Positions 1 through 8,697 are shown, numbered from the stretch's first letter. The stretch is DNA of 13,751 nucleotides from Ktedonobacter sp. 13_1_20CM_4_53_11 (GCA_001919995.1 MNIY01000132.1:1-13751); one strand, 5' to 3'. Notes: generated by a model not told the origin, from the sequence alone. A program made the numbers and translations.

Positions 1-23
1 CTTTTGGGGATAGATGAGCTTAT
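1..23 (+). repeat. Left terminal inverted repeat of the ISL3 element (partial)
   Basis: The sequence starts CTTTTGGGGATAGATGAGC and matches the reverse complement of 1900-1922 at 22 of 23 positions. The outer part of the repeat is probably missing because the window starts inside it. Confidence 0.8.
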
Positions 24-109
24 CGGTGGGGAACTTGACATGCCATGAGAGATTCCCTCTTAATGAAGAGACCTCAAATATAGGGGAAATGCAGTCAAGG
101 AAGGCCATG

Positions 110-1726
110 ATGAAAGAAGCAGCACTCCTTGCCCTCCCAGAAGGAATGGAACTTGACCAGATCCACATCACGGAGACGGGACTGGTGGTCTCGGTGATCT
201 CAACCCATCCTCAGTCCTGTTGTCCGCTCTGTTCACAGCCTTCGTCTCACATCCATAGTCACTACCATCGAACCTTGAAAGACGCTGCGTGTGTCGGACG
301 CCAGCTTCAGCTTTCGCTGACGGTGCGCAAATTCTTTTGCCGCAACCCCGACTGTGAGCGTAAAGTGTTTACCGAGCGCCTTCCAGATCTGGCCAAGCCA
401 TGGGCGCGCATGACGACCAGGCTCAGAGAGCACATCACCTCTATTGGCCTGGCGACTTGTGGCAAGGGTGGAGTCCGATTAGCTGATCGCTTAGGGATAG
501 AGACTTCTCGCAACACAACCTTGCGCCGCATTATGGACGTGCCCGATGATGCGAGAGGGTCAGTCGTGTATCTGGGCATTGACGACTTTAGCTTCCGGCG
601 CGGCTACCGGTTCGGAACGATCCTTGTCGATCTGGAGAGTCACCGTCCTATTGATCTGTTACCGGATCGTCAAGCGGAAACTGCAGCCACGTGGATGCGA
701 GATAATCCAGAGATTGCCGTGGTGAGTCGAGATCGTGCCAGTGCGTATGCATCAGCCGCTTCGGAAGCGGCTCCCCATGCCGTTCAGGTAGCCGACCGCT
801 TCCATGTGTGTAAGAACCTGGCAGAAGCAACCCAGCTCCTTCTCGATCGCTGTCAGGCCGAAATCGCAGCGGCAGGCAAAGGAGACGAGCCAACCCAGAA
901 CGAGAGTGGGCAACCGACCATCTCCATCGAAGAATGGCGTCCTAAAGAGCCTGCCCATGTGGAGAAAGTGCGTTTAACGCGACGAGCTGAGCGCAAGGCC
1001 CGTTATGAGCAGGTGATGCAGGGGCGCTCACGGGGCTTGACCGCAAAAGAGATCGCCGGCCAACTCAATATGAGCGAACGAACCGTGCGGACGTGGCTGG
1101 CCGCTGGAACCTTTCCAGAAGCCAGAAAACGACGCAAGAAGCCGAGTTCCTTTGATCCATTTGCTCCCTATGTGCTCAAACGGTGGCAGGAGGGAGAGCA
1201 AAATGGTCTGGTGCTCTGGCGTGAAATCCAGAAGCAAGGCTACACCGGATCAGAACGGACAGTCTATCGCCATATTGAAACGCTCAAACAGGCGAGCGTT
1301 CGGGCTTCTCTCAATCTCAATCGTCTCCACACCTTTACAGCTAGCACCGCCGTCTGGCTGTTTGGACGCGACAAGAAGAGCTTGGACGAGGTCGAACAAG
1401 AGGATCTGGCGACGTGAGGCCTCGCCAGCCCAACCCTCAAACGGACGTATGATCTCGTTCAGGATTTCATGCAGATGGTCCGCAAGAGAGAGGGATATCG
1501 ACTCGACGCCTGGTTAGAGCGCATTGCCGCCAGCGACCTGACAGAACTTCAGTCATTTGCCGCTGGGGTGGAGAAAGACAAAGCCGCTGTGAAAGCGGGC
1601 CTCACTTGGTCCATCAACAACGCTCAGGTCGAGGGACAGGTGACGAAATTGAAACTCTTGAAACGCACCATGTATGGGAAAGCGGGATTTCCTCTTCTGC
1701 GCCAGCGCGTTCTCCACGCCGTTTAA
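110..1726 (+). pseudogene. ISL3-family transposase interrupted by an in-frame TGA
   Basis: This is a DDE transposase that would cut and paste its own element. With the start at 110, a Cys4 zinc-binding pattern is seen at C38, C41, C77 and C82. A helix-turn-helix-like stretch (LTAKEIAGQLNMSERTVRTW) lies in the middle, and two catalytic acids sit in VYLGIDDF (about D158) and VSRDR (about D208). The frame is stopped by TGA at 1415-1417. The same frame then continues without a shift to TAA at 1724-1726, through the conserved NAQVEGQVTKLK block that holds the third catalytic residue (Glu codon 1631-1633). A single substitution, for example CGA to TGA, explains the stop. The product up to the stop lacks the catalytic Glu and should be inactive. 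Start 110 is chosen because AAGGAAGG lies 5 nt upstream; in-frame ATGs at 14, 89 and 107 are alternatives. Confidence 0.88.
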
Positions 1727-1899
1727 CCAGAGAGCAACACCTTCCTCCATGAGATCTGGTAAGAGGGTTGGTTCCTGCTGTTCCATCGTCAGCTTGTGGA
1801 TGGGCTTCTGGCCTTTTTTCCGCAGGACCTTCTTCAAGAGGGAGACTCCTGAACTCCAGGAACCAACTGGCACGCTCTCAAAGCTCATCTATTTCATCA

Positions 1900-1935
1900 A
1901 TAAGCTCATCCATCCCCAAAAGTGGACATGAGCCC
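1900..1935 (-). repeat. Right terminal inverted repeat of the ISL3 element
   Basis: Read on the minus strand, 1922-1900 repeats the window start with one mismatch. Bases 1923-1935 are the likely outer part, ending in GGGCTC on the minus strand. The exact outer boundary is inferred from the family's usual end sequence. Confidence 0.75.
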
Positions 1936-2044
1936 ATTTCGGCGAGGTTATGGTATTAATGACATTCCTCTTCATGACTACCTCAGGTAATTCGCAAAAA
2001 ATCACCTCATCGTATCTGCACATTTACACTGACGGGCCTCGTGT

Positions 2045-4801
2045 TTATTCATAGCGGAGCACCTCGAGCGGGCGAACACGCACCGAACCCCAGGCGATGA
2101 GGGTCGCCATGAGCATGGCGAGCAGCGACGAACCACCGATCAGGCTGACGACGATCAACGGTGACACGCTGAAGGTGAGGTTGAAGAACAGCCTTCCAAG
2201 CAGGGTGATCGCTCCTGTTGCCAGCAACATGGCCATGAGCGCGGCGACCGCGCCGACGATCCCATTCTCAATCACCACCTCGCTCAAGACGGTGCCACTC
2301 GTATAGCCCACTGCTTTCAGGATTCCCAGTTCACGTCTGCGCTCGAGCATCGCCAGCGCAACGGCGTTGGCGATGATGATCACCCCGGCAATCAGCGAGA
2401 GTGAGGCAATCGCCACGAGCATCTCCAGGATGCTATTGAGGAGCTGTCCAACGTACGCACCAATATCGGCCAGGTTTTGCACCGTCGCGTTCGGGACGAG
2501 CTTCCCCAATGTGTTCAGCGCAGTATTGACCTGCGCGGAGTCGATCTTCATATAGGTGACTGTTGTTACCCCGGTTGTTGCCGGGCTGAGCGTACTCACG
2601 GTCTCTGTCGATGCTAACACATTCCCTACATGGTCATTGAAGGAGGAATTGGGATCATAGATACCAACCACCGTCGTTGACTCCATCGTCTTGCCATCTG
2701 TGCTGGCAAAGATGATGGTATCGCCCGGTTTCAGGTGCATCTGGAATGGACCCGTGGCGGTCAGCAGACCGCTGACCACCACATTCGTCGTGCCTGCATC
2801 GCTCGCATGCAAGTTACGGCCCTGCACAATCGTCAAGGAAGGTGCTGGCTGTGAGAGGTCGTATCCCTCCATACTACTCAGGAACGTGATAGCTCGCTGG
2901 CGGCTATCGCCGGTCGGCAAGACTTGCTGTAATGGCTGCCCATCGATGGCTGTCGGCACGATTTGCGCAAATGTATCTGTCCGCGCTTTCGAGAGGCCTG
3001 GAACTGTTCCAAGCCTCGCTTGCAAGGCAGTCGTATCTGTTCCAGATGTCATGGTGACAACGTTGTAGGTCAGGTTCTGCGCAAATGCGTTGCGAATCTG
3101 CGCTTGTAGGTCTTGCCCAAGCGCCAGCACCAGCCCGATGGTGAAGACTCCGATGAACAGGGCCAGCATGGTCGTCGTCGTACGTGTGCGTTGCCGCCCA
3201 ATGTTGCGCAGGGCCATCTTCGTGCTGACCTTCCAGGTGCGCGGCACCAGCACGATAACGATGCCCACCAGCGAAGCAGCGAACAGCAGGATTCCAAACA
3301 CCGGCAGCACCAGGTACAGCAGCACCGATGCAGCCATACCCACCAGGATCAGGGCAAGGTACCTGAGATCAAAGTGTTCCGGCACCGGCAGTTTGCTGAC
3401 GACGAAGACGACCAGGCCGAAGAAGACGCTCAGCACCAGCAGGAAAGCGAAGGCGCCGTAGACCGCTGCTATGCCCAGCACCACATCATTCTTGAGGATC
3501 ACGATCGCCAGCGCGCAGAAGAGCACGGAGAGTACGACCAGTAAGGCAATCGTCAGGGCGATACTGCTCGCTCCCCGGCTTTCGGACAGGTCGCGTATGA
3601 CATTCAAGGGGCGAATGTTGGCCGCCTGCACGATGGGTATCAGGCCAAAGATCAGCGCAGTCACCAGGCCGATTGCGACTCCACCGGCGATCGTCCAGGG
3701 ATTCAGCTGGAACGGAACGGTTAAGCCGAGATTTTGCATCAGGATGCGCACGATGGAGCTGACACCAGTGGCTGCTGCCGCTCCGATGATGCCGCCAACC
3801 ATGCCGAGCAGGCCCGCTTCCAGGCCAAACAGCACGTAGAGGTCCACGCGGCGATAGCCTGTTGTCTTGAGCATGGCAATCTCCGTCTTCCGACGCGAAA
3901 GCAACACTTGCATGGTATTGACGATGCCAACGCCACCGATCAACAGCGCGAGCAGACCCGCAATCTCTAAGAACTTGCTGATCAGGTCAATTGAGGATTG
4001 CTGGGCTTGCAGCGCGCCGGCCACCGTCTGCGTAGAGGCCAGCGGGAAGTGCTGGTTAATAGCCTTGACCACAGCGTCAGTCTGTGCCTGATTTGCCGTT
4101 GTTACATAGACGGTACTATAGGATGCAGGCGTACTCGGAGCCGCGGCTTGCTCGTCATGAGCCGAAATGAGCATGAGATTGCCAGATTGGGCGAATACGC
4201 CTGAATCAGCGACGACCCCTGCAATCGTGACATGCAGTGTTTGACCTGAACCGGCTTGCGTTTTGATATACACCGTGACGATGTCACCCACCTTGTGGTG
4301 AAACGTGGTGCTCAACTGCTGGGTGATGATCACCTGGTTCCTGGTGAGCAGGTTCGAGACGCTGCCATAGCTCGGCGTGACGAATGTGGGCGGCGATACA
4401 ACCGGGTAGTTGTTTGGGTCGACCGCATTGACGCTGAAGGACTGGGATGACGATGCCACTGGACTCAAAGGGCCGCTTGTACCGGGAGATGCCACCGGAC
4501 TCAAAGAGCCATTGGCGCTCATGACAGCAGTGTAGTTCGTGATGGCGCCCTCGCTTTTGAGCTGCTCGAAGTAGGACAGGTCGCTCGCTTTGAACGGCAC
4601 GCTCTGGGCCGTCACCGCGATATCGCCGCCATTCGTATCGCGCGTGCTTGAGGTGAGCGAGTTTTGTAGCATGGAGCCGACCAGTTGCAAGGCGACAATG
4701 GCCATCACGCCGACGGCGACACAGAACACGGCCAGCAGTGTGCGCAGCCCACCCCGGAGCAGCGAACGTGAGGTATAGTTGAAGTACATGGAAGCTTTCA
4801 T
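2045..4801 (-). CDS. FtsX/MacB-type ABC transporter permease, 918 aa
   Basis: This is the membrane subunit of an ABC transporter of the MacB/LolE/FtsX superfamily, acting with the ATPase encoded just upstream. The protein is a double-FtsX type. A first TM (about 20-43) is followed by an extracytoplasmic domain (about 44-272) and three TMs (about 275-299, 322-352, 368-393). A central block of hydrophobic segments follows (about 413-519), then a second TM (about 544-563), a second extracytoplasmic domain and three C-terminal TMs. The conserved coupling loop appears twice, as RRKTEIAMLKTTGYRR near 303 and as ERRRELGILKAVGYTSG near the end. AAAGGAGA (4807-4814) precedes the ATG by 5 nt. The gap to the ATPase gene is 24 nt, so the two are co-transcribed. 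Family members move lipoproteins, peptides or drugs, or transmit force to envelope enzymes; the substrate cannot be read here. No U-tract terminator is seen in 1936-2044. Confidence 0.92.
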   Translation of the reverse strand: MKASMYFNYTSRSLLRGGLRTLLAVFCVAVGVMAIVALQLVGSMLQNSLTSSTRDTNGGDIAVTAQSVPFKASDLSYFEQLKSEGAITNYTAVMSANGSLSPVASPGTSGPLSPVASSSQSFSVNAVDPNNYPVVSPPTFVTPSYGSVSNLLTRNQVIITQQLSTTFHHKVGDIVTVYIKTQAGSGQTLHVTIAGVVADSGVFAQSGNLMLISAHDEQAAAPSTPASYSTVYVTTANQAQTDAVVKAINQHFPLASTQTVAGALQAQQSSIDLISKFLEIAGLLALLIGGVGIVNTMQVLLSRRKTEIAMLKTTGYRRVDLYVLFGLEAGLLGMVGGIIGAAAATGVSSIVRILMQNLGLTVPFQLNPWTIAGGVAIGLVTALIFGLIPIVQAANIRPLNVIRDLSESRGASSIALTIALLVVLSVLFCALAIVILKNDVVLGIAAVYGAFAFLLVLSVFFGLVVFVVSKLPVPEHFDLRYLALILVGMAASVLLYLVLPVFGILLFAASLVGIVIVLVPRTWKVSTKMALRNIGRQRTRTTTTMLALFIGVFTIGLVLALGQDLQAQIRNAFAQNLTYNVVTMTSGTDTTALQARLGTVPGLSKARTDTFAQIVPTAIDGQPLQQVLPTGDSRQRAITFLSSMEGYDLSQPAPSLTIVQGRNLHASDAGTTNVVVSGLLTATGPFQMHLKPGDTIIFASTDGKTMESTTVVGIYDPNSSFNDHVGNVLASTETVSTLSPATTGVTTVTYMKIDSAQVNTALNTLGKLVPNATVQNLADIGAYVGQLLNSILEMLVAIASLSLIAGVIIIANAVALAMLERRRELGILKAVGYTSGTVLSEVVIENGIVGAVAALMAMLLATGAITLLGRLFFNLTFSVSPLIVVSLIGGSSLLAMLMATLIAWGSVRVRPLEVLRYE
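4452..4510 (-). repeat. 36-bp periodic direct repeat within the FtsX permease gene
   Basis: GATGCCACTGGACTCAAAG (from 4452) recurs 36 bases later (from 4488). The 23-base copies agree at 21 positions. Because 36 is a multiple of three the frame is kept, and the protein carries LSPVAS twice (about residues 100-105 and 112-117) in the first extracytoplasmic domain. This looks like a recent in-frame 12-codon duplication. Confidence 0.8.
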
Positions 4802-4825
4802 GGGCGTCTCCTTTCGTCGCCGTCA

Positions 4826-5572
4826 TTACGTGAAACTGCCGTTGGAGTGCTCGATCTCGGTAATTTTGCCATCGACGATACGAATGGTGCGGTCGGCATG
4901 CGAGGCCACCACTGGGTCGTGTGTCGCGATGATGAAGGTTTTCCCTGTCTGTGTGCGTAGTTGGGCGATCAGCTCAAGCACGTTTTCGCCATTGCGCGCA
5001 TCCAGGTTGCCGGTTGGCTCGTCAGCAATCACAAAAGCGGGATCGGTTGCCAGCGCACGCGCAATCGCAACACGCTGCTGCTCCCCACCGGAGAGCTGGT
5101 TCGGTCGGTGATCGAGCCGGTGCGTGAGACCAACCAGGGCCAACAGTTCTTGCGCACGCGCGGATGGCGAGCCTTTGTGCTTTCCGACATACAGGGGAAC
5201 TTCCACATTTTCTTGGGCGGTCAGCGTGGGAATCAGGTTGAAGGCCTGGAAGACCATACCGATCTCGCTGTTGCGCACCGCCGCCAACTTGCCCTCGCTC
5301 ATGCGTGTGATATCAACGCCATCGATCAACACCTGCCCGGTCGTGGGATTATCCAGACCGGCGATAATGCCAAGCAATGTACTTTTCCCTGAACCGGATG
5401 GCCCAACGATGGAGACGAACTCTCCACTCCTGATCTGAAAACTGATGCCCTTGAGGATCTCGATGCGTTCGCGACCGAGGGGCAGATTCTTGGTGATGTT
5501 TAGCACATCCATCACAACTGTGCGCTCAGTACTTTGTGCTTGCCCGGTTTCGGGCGGAACAGTTGTATGCAT
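4826..5572 (-). CDS. MacB/LolD-type ABC transporter ATP-binding protein
   Basis: This 248-residue cytoplasmic ATPase powers the adjacent FtsX-type permease. All nucleotide-binding motifs are present: Walker A GPSGSGKST (57-65), Q-loop VFQAFNL (Q109), signature LSGGEQQR (160-167), Walker B VIADE (181-185), D-loop NLDA (189-192) and switch His in ATHD (H218). IADEPTGNLD is the form typical of the LolD/MacB group. The start at 5572 is supported by AAGGAGGA (5581-5588) 8 nt upstream. The ABC-2 permease gene ends 50 nt upstream and the FtsX permease gene starts 24 nt downstream, so it belongs to the same minus-strand operon. The first 20 or so residues are not part of the ATPase fold and may be poorly structured. 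Confidence 0.95.
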   Translation of the reverse strand: MHTTVPPETGQAQSTERTVVMDVLNITKNLPLGRERIEILKGISFQIRSGEFVSIVGPSGSGKSTLLGIIAGLDNPTTGQVLIDGVDITRMSEGKLAAVRNSEIGMVFQAFNLIPTLTAQENVEVPLYVGKHKGSPSARAQELLALVGLTHRLDHRPNQLSGGEQQRVAIARALATDPAFVIADEPTGNLDARNGENVLELIAQLRTQTGKTFIIATHDPVVASHADRTIRIVDGKITEIEHSNGSFT

Positions 5573-5622
5573 ATGACTTCTCCTCCTTCTTTCTTGGTAA
5601 GCTACTCGTTCCGATCCCTATC

Positions 5623-6444
5623 TCAGCGCGCTGTGCGGCGTCCATACGCCCAGACTGCCAGCGGAATGAAGATGACGAGGAGACCTACACACCAGGCCAG
5701 CGCCTGCCAGATGGTCGAGGCATCCGGCTGGTTGAGCAAGAGCCCGCGCACGGCGTTGACGATCAGGGAGACCGGCTGGTGCTCGGCGAAGGCACGCAGC
5801 CAGCTGGGCATGCTCTGAGTCGGCACGAAGGCGCTACTGGCGAAGGTCAGCGGAAAGAGCCAGATGAAGCCAGCCGATTGTGCTGCCTCCACACTGCTTA
5901 CCACCAGTCCAACCGTCGCCGAGATCCACGAGAAGGCAAAGCTGGTCAGCAGCAAAAGCCCCGCCGCCGCCACCCAGGAGAGGACATTGCCCTGTGGTTG
6001 GAAGCCGACCAGCAGCCCGACCATCCACATGACAAACACGACGAAGGTACTCCGTACCAGGTCAGCGAGGGTGCGACCAGTGAGGACGGCCGATCTTGCC
6101 ATCGGCAGCGAGCGAAAGCGGTCCACCAGACCTTTTTGCAGGTCGGTGGCCAGGCCGATACCGGTGTTCGTCGAGCCGAAGATGACGGTCTGAGCGAAGA
6201 TGCCGGCCATCAGGTAGTTGACGTAGCTGGTGCCACTGACCGCGATCGCCCCCCCAAAGACGTAACGGAAGAGGAAGACGAACATGATCGGCTGGATTGT
6301 CGCGAAGAGCAGTTCTTCGGGGATGCGCGGGATCTGCACCAGCTGGCGCCTGGCCAGCACGAGCGCGTCGGCGAGCGTCCAATAGATCGAGGGACGGGCC
6401 AGCGGCAAGAGGGTATGGGTCGTGTGCAAGGTACTGCTGTTCAT
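5623..6444 (-). CDS. DrrB-like ABC-2 type transporter permease
   Basis: The protein has 273 residues with six predicted TM segments (about 46-66, 75-95, 129-149, 157-179, 190-208, 248-268), the layout of ABC-2 permeases such as daunorubicin exporter DrrB. The loop DLQKGLVDRFRSLPMAR (101-117) after the second TM is the family's characteristic cytoplasmic stretch, and the FVPTQSMPSWLRAFAEHQP loop before the last TM is also typical. Its ATG overlaps the stop of the upstream ATPase gene (ATGA at 6441-6444), with AAGGAG at 6451-6456. Translation of the two is therefore probably coupled and they form one exporter. The family exports drugs, antibiotics or polyketide-like compounds; the substrate here is unknown. 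Confidence 0.93.
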   Translation of the reverse strand: MNSSTLHTTHTLLPLARPSIYWTLADALVLARRQLVQIPRIPEELLFATIQPIMFVFLFRYVFGGAIAVSGTSYVNYLMAGIFAQTVIFGSTNTGIGLATDLQKGLVDRFRSLPMARSAVLTGRTLADLVRSTFVVFVMWMVGLLVGFQPQGNVLSWVAAAGLLLLTSFAFSWISATVGLVVSSVEAAQSAGFIWLFPLTFASSAFVPTQSMPSWLRAFAEHQPVSLIVNAVRGLLLNQPDASTIWQALAWCVGLLVIFIPLAVWAYGRRTAR

Positions 6445-7445
6445 CGTGTACTCCTTACCAGAGGTTGGCTGTCTGCGATCTCAGCGGGCAGCTCTGTTTC
6501 CGAAGCCTCGCGCCCGGTCAGCGTGAGAAAAACATCATCCAGGGTGGGCTGGCGCAGGGCCAGGTCGTCCAGGGGAATCTGCGCCGCATCGAGATCGCGC
6601 ACGATGGCAACGAGCTGGTGCGCCCCGTGTCTCACCGGCACAACGAGCTGGCGGCGCTCCGCGTCAACCTGGAGTTCGCCTGAACTGTAGGGACGCAGCG
6701 CCTGTGCAGCGGCAGCCAGGTCACCCCCCTGCGCCAGCGTGAGCTCGATGCGCTCGTCACCGACCTGGGCCTTCAGTTCATCGGCGGTGCCGTTGGCAAT
6801 CACATGCCCATGATCCACGACAGCGATCTGGTCGGCGAGTTGATCGGCTTCCTCCAGGTATTGGGTGGTGAGTAAGGCCGTGGTCCCGGAAGCGGTGAGT
6901 GTTCTGATGACCTCCCACATCGCCAGGCGGCCGCGTGGATCCAGCCCGGTGGTCGGCTCATCCAGAAAGAGCACCGGAGGCGCGATGATCAAGCTCGCCG
7001 CTAAATCCAGGCGCCGGCGCATGCCTCCCGAGTAGGTCTTGACCGTGCGTGCGCCAGCATCAACCAGGTCAAAGTCTGCCAGGAGTTGATCGGCCCGTTG
7101 CCGTGCCACGCTCCCTGACAGATGATAGAGTTGCCCAAACATCACCAGGTTTTCGTACCCGGTGAGGTTCTCATCGACGGCAGCATATTGGCCAGCCAGG
7201 CCAATATGCGCACGGAGCGCGTCGGCGTTTTTGACGACATCGAGCCCGGCCACCTCTGCTCGCCCGGAGTCGGGACGCAGGAGCGTCGTCAAGATACGCA
7301 CGGCGGTGGTCTTGCCAGCGCCATTAGGGCCGAGCAGGGCGAGGACGCTCCCCTGCTCAGCGACCAGATCGAGCCCTGCCAGGGCATGCGTTTTTCCATA
7401 ATGTTTGTGGAGTCCTTCGGCCAATATGGCCGGTCTGTTCGCCAT
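6441..7445 (-). CDS. DrrA-like daunorubicin-resistance type ABC ATP-binding protein
   Basis: This 334-residue ATPase is the partner of the ABC-2 permease next to it. It has Walker A GPNGAGKTT (39-47), Q-loop Q86, signature YSGGMRRR (138-145) and Walker B VLFLDEP (158-164). The usual switch His is replaced by Gln (LLTTQYLEEAD, Q195), which is normal for the DrrA subgroup. The C-terminal accessory domain ends in PTLDDVFLTLTG, a hallmark of DrrA proteins. The start at 7445 is chosen because AAGGAGGAA (7452-7460) lies correctly before MANRPAIL. An upstream in-frame ATG at 7547 would add 34 unconserved residues and overlap the dehydrogenase stop. With the chosen start the gap to the SDR gene is 98 nt, with no strong promoter in it. 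Confidence 0.94.
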   Translation of the reverse strand: MANRPAILAEGLHKHYGKTHALAGLDLVAEQGSVLALLGPNGAGKTTAVRILTTLLRPDSGRAEVAGLDVVKNADALRAHIGLAGQYAAVDENLTGYENLVMFGQLYHLSGSVARQRADQLLADFDLVDAGARTVKTYSGGMRRRLDLAASLIIAPPVLFLDEPTTGLDPRGRLAMWEVIRTLTASGTTALLTTQYLEEADQLADQIAVVDHGHVIANGTADELKAQVGDERIELTLAQGGDLAAAAQALRPYSSGELQVDAERRQLVVPVRHGAHQLVAIVRDLDAAQIPLDDLALRQPTLDDVFLTLTGREASETELPAEIADSQPLVRSTR

Positions 7446-7451
7446 GGGAGA

Positions 7452-7460
7452 TTCCTCCTT
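7452..7460 (-). promoter_or_regulatory. Ribosome binding site that fixes the drrA-like start
   Basis: On the minus strand this reads AAGGAGGAA, 6-7 nt before the ATG at 7445. The longer candidate start at 7547 lies at the end of the SDR gene and has no comparable site. Confidence 0.75.
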
Positions 7461-7543
7461 TTCCAGGCAGCTACCGATAGCATTTGTTACTGTTTGGTCA
7501 TACATAGACACAACTAAAAGAGCTGTTCCCTCGTGTCTCACGA

Positions 7544-8410
7544 TCAAGAACGAGGTGACACTGCACGCTCCAGACCAACCAGGTCCGCACTCATGGTCCA
7601 GACCCGCTCTTGCAACGCCTCATCATAAGAATTGGGGACGGATCGCCCCTGCTTGCTGCGGACAAAGTACTGTCCGGTGACGCCTTCCACCTCTGGCGAC
7701 GTTGCCAGATAGAGCGCGGTCTGCGCTCCTTGCTCCGGGGTCTGGAGGAAGCGTTTGATGATGCCGAGAAAAGGACGTGCGATCGGCGGTGCCACGGCAT
7801 CAACGATGTTGGTGGCCGTCAAGCCTGGATGCAAGGCATTCGCCGTGACGCCCGTGCCTGTGAGCCTGCGAGCCAGTGCATAGGTGCAGAGCGCCATCGC
7901 CAGCTTGGCCTGCCCGTACACGGCAAAGGGCACAAACGTCTGCTCACTCTGCAGATCATCCAGGTTCACCGAACGGGTCATGGCATTGGACGCCACATTG
8001 ACGATCCGTGCTGGGGCACTAGCGCGCATGGTATCCACGAGCAAATTGGTGAGGAGAAAGGCCGAGAGATGATTAATGGCCAGATTCATCTCTATCCCAT
8101 CAACACTCAGCTGGCGCTGTTGCATATGAGCACCCGCGTTGTTCACTAAGATGTGGAGGCGAGAATAGCGCTGCTGAAATTCCTGGGCGAGTTGGCGGAT
8201 CGCTTGTTGCGAGGAAAGATCGGCCACCAGGAGATCGAGGGAGGGATTGCCTGTCACCCCCGCAATTTCGGACAGGGTCTCCTCGCCTTTCTGACGGTTC
8301 CGAGAGACCATCACGACGGTTGCGCCCTGTCGAGCGAGGCCAGTGGTAATAGCTTTTCCCAGGCCAGCACTTGCGCCTGTGACGAGGAAAACTCCGTTTC
8401 TCTGGATCAT
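7544..8410 (-). CDS. Short-chain dehydrogenase/reductase (SDR family)
   Basis: This 288-residue NAD(P)-dependent oxidoreductase has the Rossmann motif TGASAGLG (11-18), NNAG (90-93), and the catalytic Ser141, Tyr165 and Lys169 (YGQAK). The acidic/basic region SRNRQKGEE after beta-2, with R37 and R39, suggests NADP(H). Overall it resembles the retinol dehydrogenase/WWOX-like SDR branch. It is the first gene of the ABC operon, preceded by AAAGGAA and an intergenic promoter at 8598-8626, and its stop is 98 nt from the drrA-like start. Being co-regulated with two exporters suggests it modifies the compound they expel, or an inducing aldehyde/ketone; that is inference. A decayed paralogue lies at 10884-11164. 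Confidence 0.93.
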   Translation of the reverse strand: MIQRNGVFLVTGASAGLGKAITTGLARQGATVVMVSRNRQKGEETLSEIAGVTGNPSLDLLVADLSSQQAIRQLAQEFQQRYSRLHILVNNAGAHMQQRQLSVDGIEMNLAINHLSAFLLTNLLVDTMRASAPARIVNVASNAMTRSVNLDDLQSEQTFVPFAVYGQAKLAMALCTYALARRLTGTGVTANALHPGLTATNIVDAVAPPIARPFLGIIKRFLQTPEQGAQTALYLATSPEVEGVTGQYFVRSKQGRSVPNSYDEALQERVWTMSADLVGLERAVSPRS

Positions 8411-8519
8411 GCGTGTTCCTTTCTTTGGCTCACGGGTGTTGACATGCTATTTCTCGCGAGTAAGAGTGGTTTCCGTTTCTCCAAAAAGTTCTGACTTCTT
8501 CAACTCCCTCTTGGACGCT

Positions 8520-8573
8520 TCAACTGTGACGGGTAAGCTGATCAATCCACGCAACGCGAACCTGCCACGCCAT
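8520..8573 (-). CDS. Possible 17-codon leader peptide in the SDR operon 5' UTR
   Basis: Downstream of the predicted transcription start and about 110 nt before the SDR start there is a small ORF, MAWQVRVAWIDQLTRHS. GGAAG (8581-8585 on the complementary strand) lies 7 nt upstream. It lies in a roughly 180-nt leader that otherwise has no gene. There is no further evidence that it is translated, and such short ORFs arise by chance. Confidence 0.2.
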   Translation of the reverse strand: MAWQVRVAWIDQLTRHS

Positions 8574-8597
8574 ATGACTACTTCCAAGCAACTCTTT

Positions 8598-8633
8598 TGT
8601 ATAGTTTCATTTTGCTTTCTTATCAAAATGAAA
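8598..8633 (-). promoter_or_regulatory. Promoter of the SDR-ABC operon overlapped by an inverted-repeat operator
   Basis: On the minus strand TTGATA (8626-8621), exactly 17 nt of spacer and TATACA (8603-8598) form a good sigma-70-type promoter. A perfect 10-bp inverted repeat, TTTCATTTTG (8605-8614) and CAAAATGAAA (8624-8633) with a 9-nt spacer, covers the -35 and the spacer. The A-rich run at about 8631-8652, upstream of the -35 as transcribed, could act as an UP-like element. A repressor on this dyad would block polymerase; the MarR protein encoded just upstream is the obvious candidate, which is inference. Confidence 0.65.
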
Positions 8634-8681
8634 ATAAAAATAAACAAAAAAAGAGGATGGCGTTCTACACAAATGCTGATG

Positions 8682-8695
8682 CTTTCTCGAGAAAG
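8682..8695. promoter_or_regulatory. 14-bp perfect palindrome just after marR
   Basis: CTTTCTCGAGAAAG is a perfect palindrome beginning 2 nt after the marR stop codon. It has no T-run directly following and could form only a 5-bp RNA stem, so it is a weak terminator. It may be a second protein-binding site upstream of the SDR promoter, or chance. Confidence 0.3.
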
Positions 8696-8697
8696 GA

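Larger units (their letters stand above)
1..1935 (+). mobile_element. ISL3-family insertion sequence, left tip cut by window edge
   Basis: The element is defined by an ISL3-type transposase and matching ends. Bases 1-23 and the reverse complement of 1900-1922 agree at 22 of 23 positions. On the right the end probably runs on to about 1935, because the reverse complement there starts GGGCTCATGTCC and ISL3 ends usually begin with GG. If so, the left tip lies about 13 bases outside the window and the 8-bp target duplication typical of this family cannot be checked. Bases 1727-1899, between the transposase stop and the right repeat, hold no gene; AAGCTCATC occurs twice there (1881-1889 and 1902-1910). 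The transposase carries an internal stop, so this copy is probably inactive by itself. Confidence 0.85.

Noticed and set aside
1968..2010. A possible terminator for the FtsX permease operon (TACCTGAGGTA and a nearby T6 run on the minus strand)
   Set aside because: The dyad has only 5-bp arms and, as transcribed, the T-run comes before it rather than after.
5536..6690. A 384-codon plus-strand ORF
   Set aside because: It lies antisense to the ABC-2 permease gene and the ends of both ATPase genes, and its product is a low-complexity Arg/Asp/Gln/His-rich string with no family pattern. It is a shadow of GC-rich codons.
7610..8149. A 179-codon plus-strand ORF
   Set aside because: It is antisense to the SDR gene, which has complete cofactor and catalytic motifs.
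8449..8454. TTGACA on the plus strand
   Set aside because: No -10 at a proper distance leads to a plus-strand gene; all genes here are on the minus strand.
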